From Bacteroidales bacterium (lineage in GTDB: Bacteria; Bacteroidota; Bacteroidia; Bacteroidales; GCA-2748055): a stretch of DNA of 64,000 nt. The notes under the pieces were generated by a model. It saw only the letters and a list, made by a program, of their open reading frames with translations, had not been told where the DNA came from and did not search any database. Shown here in pieces: positions 25,608 to 35,007 of the stretch. Each line of letters starts with the position of its first letter. The stretch's first letter is position 1. The stretch is taken from positions 17,141 to 81,140 of the forward strand of contig JAIPBT010000019.1 of the NCBI GenBank assembly GCA_021738565.1, given 5' to 3'. The position numbers and the translations under genes are program-made.

Positions 25608-26825
25608 ATGCAAACTATTGATAATTATAATTTTAAAGACAAAAAGGTAATTGTAAGGGTTGACTTTAACGTACCACTGAATGAAAACTTTGAAGTAGCA
25701 GATGACAACAGGATCCGTGGAGCACTTCCAACTATAAAGAAAATCCTTGCTGATGGCGGAGCCGCCATTCTGATGTCTCATCTTGGAAGACCGAAATCAG
25801 GTCCTGAAGAAAAATTTTCACTGAAACACGTTATCCCCGTATTGTCTGACCATCTCGGGATTGAGGTGCTCTTTGCCGATGATTGCATTGGCACCCAGGC
25901 CGACGAAAAATCAGCTGATCTGAAAGCAGGGGAAGTTCTTTTGCTGGAAAACCTCAGGTTCTATTCTGCAGAAAACAAGGTAAAAACAGAAGAAGAACAA
26001 GCAGCAACAAGGAAATTTGCTGAAAAACTTGCATCATATGCCGATCTTTATGTAAATGACGCTTTCGGCACAGCGCACCGTGCACACGCCTCCACCGCTG
26101 TAATTGCGGATTTCTTTCCGCAGGATGCCAGGATGTTCGGATTCCTCATCAACAATGAGCTCGAAGCCATGGACAAAGTCCTGAAAGAGACAGAAAAACC
26201 TTTTACGGCAATCATGGGAGGAGCCAAGGTCTCTGATAAAATACTTGTGATCGAAAACCTGCTCGATAGGGTTGATAACCTCATCATCGCCGGGGGCATG
26301 ACCTATACATTCATCAAAGCCCGGGGCGGAGAGATCGGAAATTCCCTCTGCGAAGAGGACAAGCTGGAACTTGCACTTAAGGTAATTCAAAAGGCAAAGG
26401 ACAAAGGTGTTAACCTTGTTCTCCCGGTTGACCAGGTTCTGGCCGATAAATTCGACAATGATGCCGGTACAGTTATTGCTCCGGTAATGGAAGGCAGAAG
26501 CGGCTATATGGGACTTGACATTGGAGATGATACCATCAGCCTTTTCTCTGATATCATCATGAATTCCAGAACCATCCTGTGGAATGGTCCTGCTGGCGTC
26601 TTTGAAATGCCCAATTTTCAACGAGGAACAGTAAGCATTGCCAGGGCTATTTCTGAAGCCACTTCCAAAGGAGCGTTCAGCCTCGTTGGCGGAGGCGACT
26701 CCGTTGCAGCGGTAAATAAATTTGGCCTGGCTGAAAAAGTAAGTTATGTTTCCACCGGTGGAGGAGCCATGCTGGAATATATTGAAGGAAAAGAGCTGCC
26801 TGGTATTAAAGCCATTCGTGGCTGA
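25608..26825 (+). CDS. pgk: Phosphoglycerate kinase
   Basis: A 405-residue glycolytic kinase that transfers phosphate between 1,3-bisphosphoglycerate and ADP. N-terminal substrate motifs [10 protein letters not shown] (near residue 18) and SHLGRPKS are present, followed by [13 protein letters not shown] near residue 153 and the C-terminal nucleotide-site [13 protein letters not shown] near residue 364. The length is standard. It is monocistronic or shared with the LuxE-like gene 80 bp downstream. Confidence 0.97.
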   Translation: MQTIDNYNFKDKKVIVRVDFNVPLNENFEVADDNRIRGALPTIKKILADGGAAILMSHLGRPKSGPEEKFSLKHVIPVLSDHLGIEVLFADDCIGTQADEKSADLKAGEVLLLENLRFYSAENKVKTEEEQAATRKFAEKLASYADLYVNDAFGTAHRAHASTAVIADFFPQDARMFGFLINNELEAMDKVLKETEKPFTAIMGGAKVSDKILVIENLLDRVDNLIIAGGMTYTFIKARGGEIGNSLCEEDKLELALKVIQKAKDKGVNLVLPVDQVLADKFDNDAGTVIAPVMEGRSGYMGLDIGDDTISLFSDIIMNSRTILWNGPAGVFEMPNFQRGTVSIARAISEATSKGAFSLVGGGDSVAAVNKFGLAEKVSYVSTGGGAMLEYIEGKELPGIKAIRG

Positions 26826-26905
26826 TGAACAGCAGGAGTCATGGCTGCACTTGAACATCAACGCGGTATCCGCCGTTAAACAAGCTTTCGTATCTTTGTA
26901 TCCGT

Positions 26906-27892
26906 ATGATACGGATAGAAAACCGGATTTTTGAGGTCAGCAATGAAAAGGCGTTCGAAGAGCTTGCGTTGGAAATTTTCCATTTCCAGGCTGAGGAAAA
27001 TGAAGTGTATGCCCAATACCTCTCTTTGATGAAAATTGATACAGAAAGGATAGATTCTGTGGAAAAGATCCCTTTCCTGCCCATTGAATTGTTCCGGACA
27101 AAGAAGATCATTTCAGGCAATACAAACCACGCCGTTGTCTTTGAAAGCAGCGGGACCACATCAGAAAACAGCAGCAGGCACTTCCTGGTATCAGAGAATC
27201 TGTACCAAAGGAGTTTCAATACTGCATTCCGAATATTCTATGGGGATCCACAATCCTACTGCATTCTTGCACTTCTTCCGTCTTATATTGAAAGGGGCAA
27301 CTCCTCCCTGGTATATATGATGGATCACCTGATCAGATTAAGCGGCCACCCGGAAAGCGGTTTTTACCTCAACAACCTGGATGAATTGCACCATGTTCTT
27401 TTGAAAAGAAATGCCGACGGTTTTCCAACGATCCTGCTTGGCGTCAGCTTTGCATTGCTCGACTTCGCCGATCATTATTCCATGGAACTTTCAGACCACA
27501 TTACTGTAATGGAAACGGGAGGAATGAAAGGAAGGCGACCGGAGATGACCGGGCAGGAATTACATCAAAAGATCAGGGATTCACTGCATTGCTTTAACAT
27601 ACACTCGGAATACGGGATGACCGAACTCCTGTCCCAATCCTATTCCGGGGGAAACGGCATATTCCGGTCTCCTCCCTGGATGAAGGTTTTAGCAAGGGAT
27701 CCCTATGATCCGCTCAGTGTATTGCCAATAGGCTCTGCCGGGGGGATCAACATCATCGACCTGGCCAACCTCTATTCCTGTTCTTTCATTGCTACCGGTG
27801 ACCTGGGAAAAGTTTATGAAGACGGCACATTTGAAATCTCAGGAAGATTCGACCAGGCAGAAGTCAGGGGATGCAACCTGATGGTTACATAA
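26906..27892 (+). CDS. LuxE/PaaK-family acyl-activating protein
   Basis: A 328-residue protein of the acyl-protein synthetase (LuxE) family, related to the ANL adenylate-forming enzymes. The glycine/serine-rich loop VFESSGTTSENSSRHFL near residue 78 fits the phosphate-binding loop, GGMKGRR lies near residue 208, and SEYGMTELLSQ near residue 232 matches the adenylate-site motif. The terminal TGDLGKV and GRFDQAEVRGCNLMVT resemble the C-terminal hinge. No lux or fatty-acyl reductase genes are nearby, so bioluminescence is not implied; a carboxylic acid substrate cannot be named. Homologues next to housekeeping genes are common in Bacteroidota. Confidence 0.8.
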   Translation: MIRIENRIFEVSNEKAFEELALEIFHFQAEENEVYAQYLSLMKIDTERIDSVEKIPFLPIELFRTKKIISGNTNHAVVFESSGTTSENSSRHFLVSENLYQRSFNTAFRIFYGDPQSYCILALLPSYIERGNSSLVYMMDHLIRLSGHPESGFYLNNLDELHHVLLKRNADGFPTILLGVSFALLDFADHYSMELSDHITVMETGGMKGRRPEMTGQELHQKIRDSLHCFNIHSEYGMTELLSQSYSGGNGIFRSPPWMKVLARDPYDPLSVLPIGSAGGINIIDLANLYSCSFIATGDLGKVYEDGTFEISGRFDQAEVRGCNLMVT

Positions 27893-27931
27893 CCGGTAAG
27901 ATTCCAGCGCATTGCAGCAAAATAAATTTCA

Positions 27932-29767
27932 TTACAAAGGAACAAACCTCAGCTCAGAAAGATTGACAACCGATGCATCTTCACCTTGATAATCCGTAGA
28001 AATTACAATTTTTCCTGCCTCTTTATCCAGACTTACAACACCTCCATGGAAAACTTCCGGCTGGTAGCGACTGTTTGTGGTCTTCGTTCTGTGCCGAATA
28101 CTCTGTCCCCCTATGGCAATATCAATAATCGACCCCAAACCTGCACTGTCAGATCCATATTTCAGCATGACCTCATAATCTCCCTGCTGAAGAGATCTGT
28201 ATTCCCAGGTCATGGTACCGTTGTTGTTCCATTCAATCATCTCATATCCCCGGTACCGGTCCCAGCGATCATTCAGCCCGTACATGCAATTGCCACTGAA
28301 AGTTGCCCCTGAAGGTCTGAATACCGATTCATGTACCGGATCAACAATATCTGGTGTATTGATGTAATCTATATCTCCATTGTAGGATATTACCAGCGTT
28401 GTTACAGGATCGATAGATACCCTTCCAGGCAGGCTTTCAGGGTCAAAATCAACCATAAGATCTCCTGAATTGTTGTACTGAAATGACAGGGATGTTTTCT
28501 CCTCATCCCCGAGAATATGAATATCCGTGATGTTCATTTGAAGGTGTTCCAGCAGAAGCCGGTTCCCTACCGCTAATTCAAAAAGGTGAATGTACAATTT
28601 CCCGGGCCTGGAGGTGCACCTGGCGTCATAATAGAAACCTGCTCCTATGGGACTGGCATTGCAGCCATAAATGCTTTCTCCATGGTCTTTTAGCCAGGTT
28701 CCTGCAAATTGCAACAGGCTTACCGACTCAGCAGGTATTCTACCCTTTCCGTCAGGACCTATATTCAGGAGATAATTTCCCCCCCTGCTTACCGTATGAA
28801 TGAGATTCCTTATTATTTTTCCTGAAGACTTCCAGTTGTGATCGCAACGCTTGTATCCCCATGTATCATTTAGTGTCATACAAACCTCGAAATTCTCCCT
28901 GATCGTATCAGGAATGACCTGCTCCGGAGTCAGGTAGTCACCCATCTCCAGGCGATTCTCAAGGTGTTCATGACTGATCCTGTCGTTAACAATTACGGAA
29001 GAATCTTCTGATCTTATTATTTCAAGCAGCTGAAGGCTTTGATCCCTGGTAATGTCCCATGGAACATCAAACCACATTACGGCTGGGTCATACTGTTCCA
29101 CCAGTTCTTTTACCTGGGGAAAACATTTTTCCCGGTAATATACATCCGGGTCCTTGGAATCCCTGTCGGGAAAATCCCAATCATTGTCGAGACCAAGTGC
29201 ATCAGGTTCATTCCAATCCCAGTTTTGAGAATAGTAAAAACCCAGTTTTATACCATACCTATCGCATGCATCCTTCAATTCTCTCAATGGATCCCGTTTG
29301 AAGGGAGTGCCGTCATAAATATTGTAATCGCTCACATCCGAATCGTACATGGCAAACCCATCGCAATGTTTGGCAGTGATGATGATGTATTTCATTCCCG
29401 CATCCACTGCCAGTTTTACCCAGGACTCCGCATTAAAATAATATGGATTGAACCGTTCCGCCAGCGGCCTGTAATTTTCAACCGGAATTTTTGCATTGTA
29501 CATGATCCACTCTCCCAGTCCATCAATATGCTCTCCTTCCCACATTCCGCCCAGATCAGCATAAAGCCCCCAGTGAATGAACATTCCGAATCGAGCCTCC
29601 TTCCACCATTCCATCCGCTGTTGCTTTCCGGAAACAAGTTGGTCAATCTTGTTCGGGTCCTGAGCCATCATTCCTGCCGTTAAAAACAATACCACAAGAA
29701 AAACATAAAGTTTTCTATTCGTACTCCGGGTGCAGAATATTAAGTTAATCAATCCAGACTTTTCCAT
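27932..29767 (-). CDS. Secreted alpha-L-fucosidase (GH29) with C-terminal carbohydrate-binding-like domain
   Basis: A 611-residue exported hydrolase. A hydrophobic signal segment (about residues 20-34, ending near MMAQ) precedes a GH29 barrel, with MFIHWGLYADLGG near residue 62, YIIITAKHCDGFAMY near residue 107 and the nucleophile region VMWFDVPWD near residue 235. A typical GH29 C-terminal beta domain follows, then roughly residues 480-611 resemble a CBM6/35-type sugar-binding module. It would release fucose from algal or mucin-like glycans. No type IX C-terminal sorting domain is evident. The start overlaps the end of the YjbR-like gene by 19 bp. Confidence 0.9.
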   Translation of the reverse strand: MEKSGLINLIFCTRSTNRKLYVFLVVLFLTAGMMAQDPNKIDQLVSGKQQRMEWWKEARFGMFIHWGLYADLGGMWEGEHIDGLGEWIMYNAKIPVENYRPLAERFNPYYFNAESWVKLAVDAGMKYIIITAKHCDGFAMYDSDVSDYNIYDGTPFKRDPLRELKDACDRYGIKLGFYYSQNWDWNEPDALGLDNDWDFPDRDSKDPDVYYREKCFPQVKELVEQYDPAVMWFDVPWDITRDQSLQLLEIIRSEDSSVIVNDRISHEHLENRLEMGDYLTPEQVIPDTIRENFEVCMTLNDTWGYKRCDHNWKSSGKIIRNLIHTVSRGGNYLLNIGPDGKGRIPAESVSLLQFAGTWLKDHGESIYGCNASPIGAGFYYDARCTSRPGKLYIHLFELAVGNRLLLEHLQMNITDIHILGDEEKTSLSFQYNNSGDLMVDFDPESLPGRVSIDPVTTLVISYNGDIDYINTPDIVDPVHESVFRPSGATFSGNCMYGLNDRWDRYRGYEMIEWNNNGTMTWEYRSLQQGDYEVMLKYGSDSAGLGSIIDIAIGGQSIRHRTKTTNSRYQPEVFHGGVVSLDKEAGKIVISTDYQGEDASVVNLSELRFVPL

Positions 29768-30114
29768 TGTTCCTTTATTTTTTTTGGCAATCCGTTAACG
29801 ACCAGTTCATAGGAGTGATCTATCCATTCAAAAACCATCTGCCTCGAAGGAATATTCTGAACGACTACCGTATTCCAGTGCTGCTTGTTGAAATGCCATG
29901 CTGGTGTCACTCCGGGATGATGTTCGCGAAGTTCGATGGCCTTTAAGGGATCACATTTCAGTGTAATTCCCCGTTCCTCCTCTGACAGATCCAGCACGGC
30001 AAACATCTTGTTCATGACTTTAAAAACCAGTGCCGTATCATTAAATGGAAATCCTTCTGTAACCCCGGGCTTGGAAAGGCAGTATTCGCGAATTTCTTCA
30101 ATATTCAATTGCAA
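29749..30114 (-). CDS. MmcQ/YjbR-family protein
   Basis: A protein of about 120 residues of the MmcQ/YjbR family, a CyaY-like fold of unclear function with a proposed DNA-binding role. Family features are EYCLSKPGVTEGFPF at the N-terminus and TPAWHFNKQHWNTV near residue 78, with the final WIDHSYELVVNGLPKK. No ATG fits the N-terminus; TTG at 30114 or at 30108 is the likely start. It is probably co-transcribed with the downstream fucosidase but no functional link is known. Confidence 0.85.
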   Translation of the reverse strand: MQLNIEEIREYCLSKPGVTEGFPFNDTALVFKVMNKMFAVLDLSEEERGITLKCDPLKAIELREHHPGVTPAWHFNKQHWNTVVVQNIPSRQMVFEWIDHSYELVVNGLPKKIKEQWKSLD

Positions 30115-30237
30115 GATGTTTTTATGTTATTGAGAACCCAATTCAGGTTCAACCCTTACAAGATATAAATTCTTACAATACAGGTTTGCTGATTTTCTGA
30201 TTTCTTCAATCCACCCTACGGGCAAGACTTCATCTGA

Positions 30238-30603
30238 TCATTCAACTCCCGGTATAAATGCATCCTCAAAATGCTCAATGTCCATACTCTCTCCGCATTT
30301 AATTACGGATACAAGATCAAATCTCACGGGCAGTCTGACCCTGTGATGGTAAAGGTACTGTTCCGAAGCCTCCATGATCAGTTTTTCCTTGGAAGGCGAC
30401 AACAGATCCTCAGGATGCGGAAAGCTGTTCCGCACCCTTGCTTTTACCTCTACAATTACCAGCATCCTTCCATCCGTACAAACGATGTCAAGTTCCTTGT
30501 GTCCATGTGTCCAGTTGCGATGCAAAATGCAATATCCGCGGGAAGTAAGAAACTCAGCAGCAAAGGATTCTGCCTCCGTTCCGAAATCATGAGATTCTGC
30601 CAT
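30238..30603 (-). CDS. YraN/UPF0102-family endonuclease-like protein
   Basis: A 121-residue protein of the UPF0102 (YraN) family, which has a restriction-endonuclease-like fold. The presumed metal residues lie in GTEAESFAAEFL, KELDIVCTDG and VIVEVKARV, in the order E, D, ExK of the nuclease core. Its role is thought to be DNA processing but is not settled. It lies 12 bp after the LD-carboxypeptidase gene. Confidence 0.88.
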   Translation of the reverse strand: MAESHDFGTEAESFAAEFLTSRGYCILHRNWTHGHKELDIVCTDGRMLVIVEVKARVRNSFPHPEDLLSPSKEKLIMEASEQYLYHHRVRLPVRFDLVSVIKCGESMDIEHFEDAFIPGVE

Positions 30604-30615
30604 GTTGTTAACTGT

Positions 30616-31530
30616 TTATTGGTACATAACCAGGGAATTGTTCCCCCTTTCAATGGTTAATGTACTGACCCTGCCAAATATCAGCGGAAAATTGGATTTT
30701 TTATGTCCGGCAGGAAAGCCAAACATGGCGGGAAGGTTATGTTTTCTGGCCCTTTCTGCAATGATCTCCAGGGCATTGTGACCAAAAGGATGCGCATTGT
30801 CATGCATATCAGAAAAATCACCGACGATCAGCCCGGCAGCTTTTTCAAACACATTTCTCAGCTCAAAATTCATTACCATGCGGTCAATGTGGTACAGGTA
30901 TTCATCCACGTCTTCCAGGAAAAGTATCTTGCCTTCGTAGTCGGGTTCATAATCTGTACCTGCCATGGAATAAAGCACCGACAAATTCCCGCCGGTCAGT
31001 TGTGCGTTTACTTTCCCGTGCAAATTCAGCGGGTGATCGGGAATCCTGTAATCGAGCGGTTGTCCCGTTAAAGCATCCAGCAGATGCCTGAAGGATTGGT
31101 CATCCTGGGGCTGCTCCATAACAAATGAATAGGGCATGATCCCATGCATGGTTTCCATGATTTTCCCTGCAAAAGCATGAAGAACTGTTACATCGCTGAA
31201 ACCCACAATCCATTTGGGGTTTTTCCTGAACAATTCCGCATCCAGATTCGAAAGCAAATGGGAGGTCCCGTAACCTCCCCTTGCAGCAAAAACAGCCTTT
31301 ATCCGGGGATCTTCGATCATCTGATGTATGTCTGAGAGCCTTTCATTCAACGTACCTGACATCTGGTTGATTTCTCCGAACAGGTATTTTCCAAAAACAA
31401 CCTGAAATCCTTCAGATTCAAGCCGGTCTGCAAACACACTTACATCCTTCTCCTGAATGCTCCTTGCAGGCGCTACAATCGCTATCGCATCGCCCTTTTT
31501 CAAATATGGTGGCCGAATAAGTAAATTCAT
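30616..31530 (-). CDS. LD-carboxypeptidase (S66 family, LdcA/MccF-like)
   Basis: A 304-residue serine peptidase that removes the terminal D-alanine from murein tetrapeptides during peptidoglycan recycling. The catalytic serine appears in RGGYGTSHLL near residue 90, the glutamate in LFLEDVDEYLYHIDRM near residue 205, and the histidine in FPAGHKKSNFPLIFG near residue 273. There is no signal peptide, so it acts in the cytoplasm. MccF-type self-immunity is an alternative function in the same family. Confidence 0.87.
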   Translation of the reverse strand: MNLLIRPPYLKKGDAIAIVAPARSIQEKDVSVFADRLESEGFQVVFGKYLFGEINQMSGTLNERLSDIHQMIEDPRIKAVFAARGGYGTSHLLSNLDAELFRKNPKWIVGFSDVTVLHAFAGKIMETMHGIMPYSFVMEQPQDDQSFRHLLDALTGQPLDYRIPDHPLNLHGKVNAQLTGGNLSVLYSMAGTDYEPDYEGKILFLEDVDEYLYHIDRMVMNFELRNVFEKAAGLIVGDFSDMHDNAHPFGHNALEIIAERARKHNLPAMFGFPAGHKKSNFPLIFGRVSTLTIERGNNSLVMYQ

Positions 31531-31551
31531 ATCAGCGAAGATATTATTAAT

Positions 31552-31559
31552 TATCTTTG
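31552..31559 (+). promoter_or_regulatory. Possible -7 element upstream of metG
   Basis: TATCTTTG matches the TAnnTTTG consensus, 24 bases before the metG ATG. No clear -33 TTTG is seen at the expected spacing. Confidence 0.35.
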
Positions 31560-31583
31560 TGTTATTTTCAATACCTCCAAAAT

Positions 31584-33617
31584 ATGGAAAAAATCTATAA
31601 AAGACACCTGATAACCTCTGCCCTTCCCTATGCCAACGGCCCCATTCACCTCGGGCATCTTGCCGGCGTTTATGTTCCGTCCGACATTTACACCAGGTAC
31701 CTTAGATTAAAAGGCGTCGAGGTCATTCATGTTTGCGGATCAGACGAGCATGGCGTTCCAATCACTTTAAAAGCCAGGAATGAAGGACTCAGTCCGCAAG
31801 ACATTGTTGACAGGTACCATGCCATCAACAAAAAAGCATTTAAGGATTTTGGGATATCTTTCGATATTTATTCACGAACTTCCAGCAGCATACATTACGA
31901 GACTGCTTCAGAATTCTTCAAAAAACTATACGACGAAGGAAAATTCATTGAAAAGACAACAGAACAGTATTTTGACACAGAAGCAAATTCTTTCCTGGCC
32001 GACAGGTATATCACAGGAACCTGTCCGCATTGCAACAATGACAGTGCCTACGGCGACCAGTGCGAACAGTGCGGCACATCCTTAAGTCCCACTGAACTGA
32101 TCAATCCCACCTCAACACTCAGCGGGAGCAAACCCGTTCTAAGAGAAACCAGGCACTGGTACCTTCCGCTTGACCAATATGAACCCTGGTTGAAAAAATG
32201 GATCCTTGAAGAACACAAAGAATGGAAGCCAAATGTTTACGGACAGTGCAAATCATGGATCGATCAGGGGCTGAATCCCAGGGCAGTGAGCAGGGACCTG
32301 GACTGGGGAGTGCCTGTTCCTGTTGAAAATGCCGAAGGCAAGGTTCTGTATGTCTGGTTCGACGCCCCGATCGGTTATATTTCAGCTACCAAGGAACTTA
32401 CCGGTGACTGGGAAATATACTGGAAAAATGAAGACACAAGAATGGTCCATTTCATAGGAAAGGACAACATCGTTTTTCACTGCATCATTTTTCCGACTAT
32501 GTTAAAAGCTGAAGGTACCTATATTTTACCTGACAATGTTCCTGCCAATGAATTCCTGAACCTGGAGAATGACAAAATATCAACTTCCAGGAACTGGGCA
32601 GTGTGGCTGCATGAATACCTGGAAGATTTCCCCGGAAAACAGGATGTCCTGAGGTATGTTCTTTGCGCCAATGCGCCTGAAAACAAGGACAACGACTTTA
32701 CATGGAAGGATTTTCAGAACAGGAATAACAATGAGCTGGTAGCAATTCTCGGTAACTTTGTCAACCGGACCCTGGTTCTGACAAACAACTATTACGATGG
32801 CAAGGTGCCTGCAGCAGGTGGTTTAAATGATTTTGATAAGAAGGCGCTGGCGGAAATAAAGAATATCACCGGAACTGTTGAGAGAAGCCTTGAAAATTTC
32901 AGGTTCAGGGAAGCAGTAAAATCAGCAATGGACCTTGCACGGCTGGGCAACAAATACCTCGCGGATTCAGAACCCTGGAAACTGATAAAAACAGATCCTG
33001 CACGTGTAAAAACCATAATAAATATTTCTGTTCAGATAACAGCGAATATTACAATCCTCTGTGAACCATTCCTTCCTTTTTCAATGAAAAAACTGCGTGG
33101 ATTTTTGAACCTGGAAGAAATGGATTGGAGCCTCCTGGGCAATGAAAAACTTGTCGGTGAAGGTCATCTGATTGGCAAAGCCGAATTGCTCTTTGAAAAA
33201 ATTGATGACGACCAAATTGAACAGCAACTTGAAAAGCTTCATAAAACAAAAAAAACACAAGAAGATACCATGAATATTGCCATGCAAAAAGACGAGATTA
33301 CATTCGAGGAATTTGGTAAAATGGATATACGCACCGCAACGATTCTCGAAGCTGAAAAAGTGCCAAAAACAAAAAAACTGATCAAAATGCTTGTCGATAC
33401 CGGTATTGACAGACGCACCATTATTTCAGGAATCGCAGAACATTACGAACCTGCGGAACTACCGGGAAAAAAAGTATGCGTTCTTGTCAATCTTGCACCA
33501 AGAAAGATAAAAGGCATTGAATCACAGGGAATGATCCTTTTGTCTGAAAACACCGATGGGAGCCTCTATTTCATTGAACCCGGGAAAGATGCACACAACG
33601 GAGCGGAAGTAAACTGA
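31584..33617 (+). CDS. metG: Methionyl-tRNA synthetase with C-terminal tRNA-binding domain
   Basis: A 677-residue class I synthetase starting at the ATG at 31584; an earlier in-frame start would extend into the promoter. The HIGH-type signature is HLGHLAG near residue 19. A zinc knuckle CPHCNND..CEQCG lies near residues 144-160, and the KMSKS position reads KISTS near residue 332, a change I regard as common in this lineage. Residues from about 570 on form the EMAP/Trbp tRNA-binding domain ([17 protein letters not shown]). It charges tRNA-Met. It converges with the HU/SPOR gene 13 bp downstream. Confidence 0.96.
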   Translation: MEKIYKRHLITSALPYANGPIHLGHLAGVYVPSDIYTRYLRLKGVEVIHVCGSDEHGVPITLKARNEGLSPQDIVDRYHAINKKAFKDFGISFDIYSRTSSSIHYETASEFFKKLYDEGKFIEKTTEQYFDTEANSFLADRYITGTCPHCNNDSAYGDQCEQCGTSLSPTELINPTSTLSGSKPVLRETRHWYLPLDQYEPWLKKWILEEHKEWKPNVYGQCKSWIDQGLNPRAVSRDLDWGVPVPVENAEGKVLYVWFDAPIGYISATKELTGDWEIYWKNEDTRMVHFIGKDNIVFHCIIFPTMLKAEGTYILPDNVPANEFLNLENDKISTSRNWAVWLHEYLEDFPGKQDVLRYVLCANAPENKDNDFTWKDFQNRNNNELVAILGNFVNRTLVLTNNYYDGKVPAAGGLNDFDKKALAEIKNITGTVERSLENFRFREAVKSAMDLARLGNKYLADSEPWKLIKTDPARVKTIINISVQITANITILCEPFLPFSMKKLRGFLNLEEMDWSLLGNEKLVGEGHLIGKAELLFEKIDDDQIEQQLEKLHKTKKTQEDTMNIAMQKDEITFEEFGKMDIRTATILEAEKVPKTKKLIKMLVDTGIDRRTIISGIAEHYEPAELPGKKVCVLVNLAPRKIKGIESQGMILLSENTDGSLYFIEPGKDAHNGAEVN

Positions 33618-33630
33618 CAGTATTATACCA

Positions 33631-34632
33631 TTACCTTGATAAAACCCATGCATTTTCAATTCCGGACAGGCGCCGCACCCTGGACAGATCATTTATTGCC
33701 TCCGCTTTTGTTCCATAGGATTGAATGGCCACCCTGTACATCCTGTTTTCCGTATAGATGATCTCGGCCGGGAAGCCGTCTGCAAAAAGGTCATCTTTAA
33801 GTTCAGCAGCATTCTGTAAATTCTGGAAACTTCCGGCTATTATGAAGAAATTATTTTCCATAGCAGGAGTTTCAGGAATGGCTGCTTCTGGTTCTTTTGT
33901 TGCGGCTGCATCCTGGCCGGCAGCAGCTGCCTTGTCCTCATCGACGCCATATGATCTCCCTGTTTCAGGGGCAGTTCCGGAATCCCTGATAACGATCCCC
34001 TCTTTTCCAAATTCAATGTTGTTATTCCCGGCAGGAATCAGCAGGATCAATACAAGAACAGCTATCAAACTACCAACTACGATCCAGATGATCTTCCATT
34101 TGTTCACGGGTTTTTTCACCTTAAGCACCTGTGATGCCTCTCCGTCCGTCTCTTCTGCAGCAGCGACCTTATCAGGCTCATCTTCCTCCTGCTCCACTCC
34201 GGCTTCTTCAGTTTCATTTTCAATTTCCAGCAGTTCCAGGGGATCCAATCCAAAGTTGTCCGGATCAATTACCCAGTCACTGCTTTTTCTGAAATGGATC
34301 TTGTTGTTCTCATCCCTTATAAATTCACCCAGGTAATCAAGTACAAAGGATTCTCCCTTCTCAAGTTTGAATTTTATGGCATCAATCAGTTCAAGTACTT
34401 GCTGCCGGGCCTCCTCCGGATCGATCCCTTCACCTGCGGCATATTCACCTGCAAGTTTTCCATCATCCCTGGGATGCGTTGCATCAAATATTACTGTTGA
34501 TCCTGGTGGGTCGATCCTTCCACCTGTATCATTTGATCCGGTTACTTTCACAACCAGGCTTCCAAATCCGGGAAGAATTACCGGCTCATTCCTGGATAGT
34601 ATCTCTTGAATGTACTTACCTAAGTATGCCAT
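33631..34632 (-). CDS. HU-CCDC81 and SPOR domain envelope protein
   Basis: A 333-residue protein. Residues 1-140 hold two HU-CCDC81-type domains (MAYLGKYIQEILSRNEPVILPGFGSL, then a DYLGEF region). An acidic linker follows (EEAGVEQEEDEPDKVAAAEE), then one transmembrane segment around residues 178-200 and an alanine-rich linker. A C-terminal SPOR domain occupies about residues 255-333 (FIIAGSFQNLQNAAELKDDL). SPOR domains bind peptidoglycan stripped of side chains at division sites. The HU-like domains on the cytoplasmic side suggest a link between chromosome or cytoplasmic partners and septal wall; that is inference. Confidence 0.88.
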   Translation of the reverse strand: MAYLGKYIQEILSRNEPVILPGFGSLVVKVTGSNDTGGRIDPPGSTVIFDATHPRDDGKLAGEYAAGEGIDPEEARQQVLELIDAIKFKLEKGESFVLDYLGEFIRDENNKIHFRKSSDWVIDPDNFGLDPLELLEIENETEEAGVEQEEDEPDKVAAAEETDGEASQVLKVKKPVNKWKIIWIVVGSLIAVLVLILLIPAGNNNIEFGKEGIVIRDSGTAPETGRSYGVDEDKAAAAGQDAAATKEPEAAIPETPAMENNFFIIAGSFQNLQNAAELKDDLFADGFPAEIIYTENRMYRVAIQSYGTKAEAINDLSRVRRLSGIENAWVLSR

Positions 34633-35007
34633 AACTAAGGATTAATTCTGTTAATGATCGATTTCATTCAAAACAAAAATAATATAATTTAGAAGGAAAC
34701 AGCATTCATTTCAATCTGATTTCTGAACAGAGTTATTAACTGTAACATGTTCTATCTCATTCAATTATTAAAACAGGCCATTCAAATACCCTGTTGCTGA
34801 TGCTTTGTATACCAAAGAATTTAACTGAAAAACCGTCTCATCAGGATCAATCCGGTAATTCCTCTGAATCATCGCGGCAGATCTGAATGGTGCCTGAAAA
34901 AAGTTCCTTGTTGTATGCACCAGATAAAAGTTCCTTTTCCTTTAATACGGCATTAAAGTCAGTTATTATTATCTTCGTAACCTGTTTGAATGTAGAATAC
35001 CGGCGGC
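34633..35007. other. 375-bp divergent intergenic region
   Basis: This separates the HU/SPOR gene from the nucleotide-sugar operon. Candidate -7 elements are TATTTTTG on the minus strand (34681-34674) and TATCTTCG on the plus strand (34970-34977), both without a clear -33 box. No gene, repeat or RNA was recognised. Confidence 0.4.

Noticed and set aside
26034..26861. 275-codon minus-strand open frame
   Set aside because: It is an antisense shadow of pgk, whose plus-strand product is full length and unmistakable.
26906..27892. Bioluminescence gene luxE
   Set aside because: Only the family resemblance is present; luxA, B, C and D are absent and the surroundings are housekeeping genes.
32551..32620. 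KISTS in place of KMSKS in metG as a sign of a defective or resistant enzyme
   Set aside because: The rest of the synthetase is intact and variation at this motif is common among homologues, so it is probably a lineage trait.
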